Positions 5,986 to 9,398 of a stretch of DNA of 9,398 nt are shown here, piece by piece. A model generated the notes under the pieces. That model saw only the letters and a list, made by a program, of their open reading frames with translations, did no database searches and was not told the DNA's origin. How positions within the stretch are numbered: position 1 is the stretch's first letter; each line of letters begins with the position of its first letter. Both the position numbers and the translations under genes were made by a program. Origin of the DNA: Chloroflexi bacterium UBA4736 (GTDB lineage: Bacteria > Chloroflexota > Dormibacteria > Dormibacterales > Dormibacteraceae); assembly GCA_002404015.1 (NCBI GenBank), contig DHIW01000076.1:1-9398 (forward strand), in the 5' to 3' direction.

Positions 5986-7125
5986 ATGCGGCTCGACCTT
6001 TCGCCGGAGCATGCCGCGCTGCGCGACGCGCTCAGGGAGTTCTCGCAGTCGGTCGTGAAGCCGGCGGCAGGGTCGGTGGACCGCGAGCACCGCTGGCCGG
6101 TGGAGGCCATTGAGGGCGCCCGCGCCCTGGACCTGATGGGAATCCTGGTGCCCGAGGAGTACGGCGGCGCGGGGCTCGACCACCTGGCTTTCACGATCTG
6201 CATCGAGGAGCTGGCCGCCGCCTGCGCCAGCACGGCCGTGATCGTGGACGTCCACAACTCGGTGGCCAGCGAGCCCATCGTGCTGTTCGGTAGCGAGGAG
6301 CAGAAGCGAGCCTGGCTGCCGCGGCTGGCGAGTGGGGAGGTGCTGGGCGCCTTCGCGCTGACCGAGCCCTCGTCCGGCTCCGACGCGGCCAGCCTCAAGA
6401 CGACCGCCAAGCGCTTCGGCCAGGAGTTCGTCCTGAGCGGAACCAAGGTCTTCATCACGAATGCCGGCCAGGCCGGGCTGTACGTCGTGTTCGCCCGGAC
6501 CGGCGCGGACGACCGCGCCGCCGGCATCAGCGCCTTCCTGGTCCCCGCCGACGCGCAGGGGCTGAAGGTCGGCCAGCTCTTCAAGAAGATGGGCCTGAAC
6601 GGATCCCCGACGGCCGAGCTGGTCCTGGAGGAGGTGAAGGTGCCTGCCGCCGCCCTCCTCAATGCGGAGGGGAAGGGGTTCACGGTCGCCATGCGAGCGC
6701 TCGACTCCGGCCGGATCGGCATCTCGGGCCAGGCGCTGGGCATCGCCGAGGCGGCGTTCTCCGAGGCCCTGGCCTACACGAGAGAGCGCGAGCAGTTCGG
6801 CCAGCCGGTGGCCGCCTTCCAGGGTGTCGGCTTCATGCTCGCGGACATGGCGACCCGGATCGCCGCGGCCCGCCAGATGGCCTACCACGCCGCGTCGCTG
6901 TGCTCGGCCGGCAAGCCGTTCACCCTGGAGGCCTCGATGGCCAAGCTCTTCTCGACCGACACCGCGATGGACGTCGCCATCGACGCCGTCCAGCTGGCCG
7001 GCGGATACGGTTACATGAACGACTATCCGTTCGAGCGCCACTTCCGCGACGCCAAGGCGCTGCAGATCTACGAGGGCTCGAACCAGGTCCAGAGGGTCGT
7101 GATCGCGCGGGAGCTGCTCAGCTGA
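5986..7125 (+). CDS. Acyl-CoA dehydrogenase 2
   Basis: 379 residues with all expected parts: N-terminal helical domain (LSPEHAALRDALREF), LVPEEYGGAGLD (54-65), FALTEPSSGSDAA (123-135), FITNAG (156-161), the KMGLNGSPTAELVLEEVKVP segment (201-220), REREQFGQPVAAFQG (266-280), QLAGGYGYMNDYP (336-348) and the catalytic RDAKALQIYEGSNQVQR (354-370) with E363 as base. It oxidises a short- or medium-chain acyl-CoA using FAD, with electron-transfer flavoprotein as acceptor. The open frame reaches far upstream, but residues before M5986 are arginine- and proline-rich and not protein-like, and MRLDLSPEHA is the normal family N-terminus. It has no Shine-Dalgarno, and its promoter would lie in the 27-bp divergent spacer or inside the neighbouring gene. 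By eye it resembles dehydrogenase 3 more than dehydrogenase 1. Confidence 0.94.
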   Translation: MRLDLSPEHAALRDALREFSQSVVKPAAGSVDREHRWPVEAIEGARALDLMGILVPEEYGGAGLDHLAFTICIEELAAACASTAVIVDVHNSVASEPIVLFGSEEQKRAWLPRLASGEVLGAFALTEPSSGSDAASLKTTAKRFGQEFVLSGTKVFITNAGQAGLYVVFARTGADDRAAGISAFLVPADAQGLKVGQLFKKMGLNGSPTAELVLEEVKVPAAALLNAEGKGFTVAMRALDSGRIGISGQALGIAEAAFSEALAYTREREQFGQPVAAFQGVGFMLADMATRIAAARQMAYHAASLCSAGKPFTLEASMAKLFSTDTAMDVAIDAVQLAGGYGYMNDYPFERHFRDAKALQIYEGSNQVQRVVIARELLS

Positions 7126-7145
7126 AGCGGGGCACGACCTTCCTG

Positions 7146-8303
7146 ATGGCGGCCGCGCTGGCCGCCAGCCCCGCGTATGTGATAAGGCCTCATCTCGGCC
7201 CACTCCCCACGACCGCGCTCGAGATCGTGCTCCTGGTCGCGCTGGTCGCCGGCTACTACGCCTTCTGGACGGAGCTGCCCTGGCGGAACCCGTACACGTG
7301 GGCGGCGCTGCTGCTGCTGACGGGGGCCAGCATCGACACGCTGGTCACCGCCTCGACGCTGACCAAGGCGCTGGGGATCTGGAAGGCCTACTTCGTGGAG
7401 CCCATGCTGGCCGGGCTGCTCATCGCGGCCATGGCGTCCCGGCGCGACCAGGCCCGACTGCTGCTGGCCGGCCTGGGCCTCGCGGGCGCCATCTCCGCCC
7501 TGCTGAACATCGCCAACACACTGCGGGCGCTGGCCACCCACTCGTTCGACGACGTGACGCCGGCCGTGGTGATCTACAACAGCGCGAACGACGTCGCCAT
7601 GTACCTGGAACCGCTGGCGGCGGTGGCGCTGGCGGTCGCCGTGTTCTCCGAGGAGCGTTGGGAGAGGCTTGTCGCGGCCGCGCTCTACGGGCTCTTTGCG
7701 CTGGCTATCGCGCTCAGCTTCTCGAGAGCCGGCTGGCTCACCCTGGCGTGCCTTTCGATAGCGGTCTGCTTTTTCCACCGGCGGCGCCTCTGGGTGGTCG
7801 GCGCAGCCGCCGGCCTGGCGGCGCTGGCGTTACTGGCGAGCGCGCGGGTGCGGAGCCGGGTCATGGTCGAGTTCGATCCCAACAGTCCCCGGAACACGCT
7901 CGCACTGCGGCGATCGCTGTGGGAGACCAGCCTGCGGATGCTCGAGCACCGGCCCCTGTTCGGGGGCGGGCTCAACGGGTTCCAGAGCGCGATCCAGCCG
8001 TACAAGACGGGCGGCTACGGGGAGAACCTGATCTACCCCCACAACATCGTCCTCAACTTCTGGAGCGAGACCGGCCTGCTGGGCCTGGCCGGCTTCATCT
8101 GGATCGTGGTACAGGCCCTCCGCACCGTGATCCAGGGTCTGGCCGCGGGCCCTTGGCCTCGCGCCATCGCGATCGGCACACTGGGCACGATCGTGGCGAT
8201 CCTGGTACACGGGTTGGTGGACGCGCCGTACTTCAAGAACGACCTGGCGCTCGCCTTCTGGGCCATTCTCGGGATCCAGGTGGGCAGCCTGCTGCGCAGA
8301 TAA
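7146..8303 (+). CDS. O-antigen ligase/polymerase (Wzy_C-type) family membrane protein
   Basis: About 385 residues with some ten hydrophobic helices. Members polymerise or ligate undecaprenyl-linked glycans, or transfer them to lipid or protein, on the outer membrane face of the inner membrane. Family features: SFSRAGWL (residues 191-198) in the SRxG-type helix; then a large external loop from about 234 to 300 with RNTLALRRSLWETSLRMLEH (249-268), HRPLFGGGLNGF (268-279), and YPHNIVLNFWSETGLLGLAGF (297-317), whose H299 lies at the conserved loop histidine. ATG 7146 is chosen because it starts the first hydrophobic stretch after the dehydrogenase stop (20 nt away); a CTG at 7122 overlapping that stop is less likely. 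No glycosyltransferase or flippase lies within the window, so the substrate is unknown. It sits between two acyl-CoA dehydrogenases on the same strand. Confidence 0.86.
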   Translation: MAAALAASPAYVIRPHLGPLPTTALEIVLLVALVAGYYAFWTELPWRNPYTWAALLLLTGASIDTLVTASTLTKALGIWKAYFVEPMLAGLLIAAMASRRDQARLLLAGLGLAGAISALLNIANTLRALATHSFDDVTPAVVIYNSANDVAMYLEPLAAVALAVAVFSEERWERLVAAALYGLFALAIALSFSRAGWLTLACLSIAVCFFHRRRLWVVGAAAGLAALALLASARVRSRVMVEFDPNSPRNTLALRRSLWETSLRMLEHRPLFGGGLNGFQSAIQPYKTGGYGENLIYPHNIVLNFWSETGLLGLAGFIWIVVQALRTVIQGLAAGPWPRAIAIGTLGTIVAILVHGLVDAPYFKNDLALAFWAILGIQVGSLLRR

Positions 8304-8310
8304 TGCGGGC

Positions 8311-9398
8311 ATGGAGTTCTCGTTCTCGGACGAGCAGGTCGCGATCCGGGACACGATCCGCGAGCTCGTGCAGGACAAGGTCGTGCCGAGGGCGGCCGAG
8401 ATCGACGATCGGGCCGAATACCCCAAGGACATCGAGAAGCTGTTCGCCGACAACGGCATCCTGGCGATTCCCTTCCCCGAGGAGTACGGCGGCATCAGCG
8501 GCTCGTCGGTGTCGATCTGCATGGCTATCGAGGAGATCGCCAAGGCCGACGCCACCTGTTCCCTGATCCTGGCCGTCCAGGCGTTGGGCTCCTACCCGAT
8601 CCTGGTCGCGGGGACGCAGGAGCAGAAAAAGCGCCTCTGCCCGCCGCTCGCCCAGGGCCGGGTCGCGGCCTACGCGCTATCCGAGGCGGGGTCGGGGTCG
8701 GACGCCGCGGCCATGAAGACCACGGCCAAGCGCTACGGCGACGAGTACGTGCTGAACGGCGGCAAGATCTTCATCACGCACGGTGGGATAGCCGAAACCC
8801 TGGTGGTATTCGCCCGCACCGACGGCGAGCAGGGGGCCAAGGGGATAAGCGCCTTTGTGCTCGAGAAGGAGAACAGTCCCTGGACGGTCGTCAAGACCGA
8901 GCACAAGCTGGGGATCAAGGGCTCGCCGACAGCTCAGCTGGCCTTCGATGACGTCCGGGTGCCGGCGGGCAACCGGCTGGGCGACGAGGGCCAGGGCTTC
9001 AAGCTCGCGCTGGCCGTCCTGGACCGTTCGCGGCCGGGCATCGGGGCGCAGGCCCTCGGCATCGCCGAGGGGGCGTTCGACTACGCCCTGAACTACGCCA
9101 AGGAGCGCCGGCAGTTCGGGCAGCCTATCGCCAGCTTCCAGGGCCTGCAGTTCATGCTGGCCGACATGGCAACCCAGATCGAGGCGGCCCGCCACCTGGT
9201 CTACCTTGCGGCGACGAAGGTCGACCAGAAGCTCCCGGACCTCACCAAGATCGCCGCGATGGCCAAGATGTTCGCCTCCGACATGGCCATGAAGGTCACG
9301 ACGGACGCCGTCCAGATCCTGGGCGGCTACGGGTACATCCAGGACTATCCCGTCGAGCGGATGATGCGGGACGCCAAGATCACGCAGATCTACGAGGG
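8311..9398 (+). CDS. Acyl-CoA dehydrogenase 3, cut by the window end
   Basis: Starts at ATG 8311, 7 nt after the Wzy-type stop, and is open to the last base; 362 residues are visible, so only about 15-20 are missing. The order of motifs is normal: FSDEQVAIRDTIRELV, IPFPEEYGG (53-61), ALSEAGSGSDAAA (122-134), FITHGG (154-159), HKLGIKGSPTAQLAFDDVRVP (198-218), KERRQFGQPIASFQG (264-278), QILGGYGYIQDYP (335-347) and RDAKITQIYEG at the very end, with E362 in the catalytic-base position. It is an FAD-dependent acyl-CoA dehydrogenase. Two positions in the flavin/substrate region differ from its neighbours: SEAGSGSD for TEPxxGSD and FITH for FITN. No Shine-Dalgarno is present, and the close spacing suggests translation coupled to the upstream gene. 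Confidence 0.92.
   Translation, partial: MEFSFSDEQVAIRDTIRELVQDKVVPRAAEIDDRAEYPKDIEKLFADNGILAIPFPEEYGGISGSSVSICMAIEEIAKADATCSLILAVQALGSYPILVAGTQEQKKRLCPPLAQGRVAAYALSEAGSGSDAAAMKTTAKRYGDEYVLNGGKIFITHGGIAETLVVFARTDGEQGAKGISAFVLEKENSPWTVVKTEHKLGIKGSPTAQLAFDDVRVPAGNRLGDEGQGFKLALAVLDRSRPGIGAQALGIAEGAFDYALNYAKERRQFGQPIASFQGLQFMLADMATQIEAARHLVYLAATKVDQKLPDLTKIAAMAKMFASDMAMKVTTDAVQILGGYGYIQDYPVERMMRDAKITQIYE

Noticed and set aside
6900..7145. Upstream extension of the Wzy-type gene inside dehydrogenase 2
   Set aside because: It is a shadow of the conserved dehydrogenase frame (R-, G- and H-rich); hydrophobic membrane sequence begins only at about 7146.
5959..7203. Extension of the 140-residue minus-strand frame back over acyl-CoA dehydrogenase 2
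   Set aside because: That stretch is the complement of a clearly real dehydrogenase and has shadow composition, while the protein-like part begins near 5958.
7298..8566. A 422-residue plus-strand frame overlapping the Wzy-type gene and dehydrogenase 3
   Set aside because: It is out of frame with both, is G/R/A/P-rich with no domain, and lacks the hydrophobic pattern and conserved motifs seen in the correct frames.

Overview
GC-rich, gene-dense chromosomal DNA from an aerobic or facultative bacterium. The very GC-rich third codon positions, GTG starts, weak or absent ribosome-binding sites and the style of the acyl-CoA dehydrogenases (for example an IGEGTSEVQR active-site loop) suggest a high-GC lineage such as Actinobacteriota, Chloroflexota or Dormibacterota. 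This is an impression; no rRNA or marker gene here settles it. There is no tRNA, rRNA, CRISPR array, transposase or phage gene.

Layout. (1) 1-342: C-terminal end of a propionyl-CoA carboxylase beta subunit. It is followed by a 168-bp spacer holding a 20-bp tandem repeat that ends in a strong hairpin, then a small inverted repeat before the next gene. (2) 511-4343, all on +: sucC and sucD, an unlisted 45-residue one-helix membrane protein, a DUF2752-type membrane protein (CPLCGGTR motif), and an acyl-CoA dehydrogenase (ACAD 1). The spacings (7, 48, 14 and 35 nt) suggest one operon. (3) 5958-4365, on -: an unrecognised 140-residue soluble protein, a PlsC-type acyltransferase whose GTG start lies inside a perfect 14-bp palindrome, and a lipoprotein gene that appears broken by a one-base frameshift. 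(4) 5986-9398, on +, divergent from block 3 across only 27 bp: ACAD 2, an O-antigen ligase/polymerase-type membrane protein, and ACAD 3, which runs off the end of the window.

Together, pccB, sucCD and three short-chain-type acyl-CoA dehydrogenases form a plausible route for branched-chain amino acid or odd-chain fatty acid breakdown. The dehydrogenases oxidise acyl-CoA, propionyl-CoA is carboxylated, and after steps not encoded here succinyl-CoA is converted to succinate with substrate-level ATP or GTP formation. The acyltransferase, lipoprotein and Wzy-type protein look like envelope functions interleaved with this catabolic set. No defence, secretion or other clearly novel system is visible. 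The points most worth a second look are the frameshifted lipoprotein, the palindrome over the acyltransferase start, the very tight divergent promoter, the 45-residue protein beside DUF2752, and the Wzy-type gene between two related dehydrogenases.
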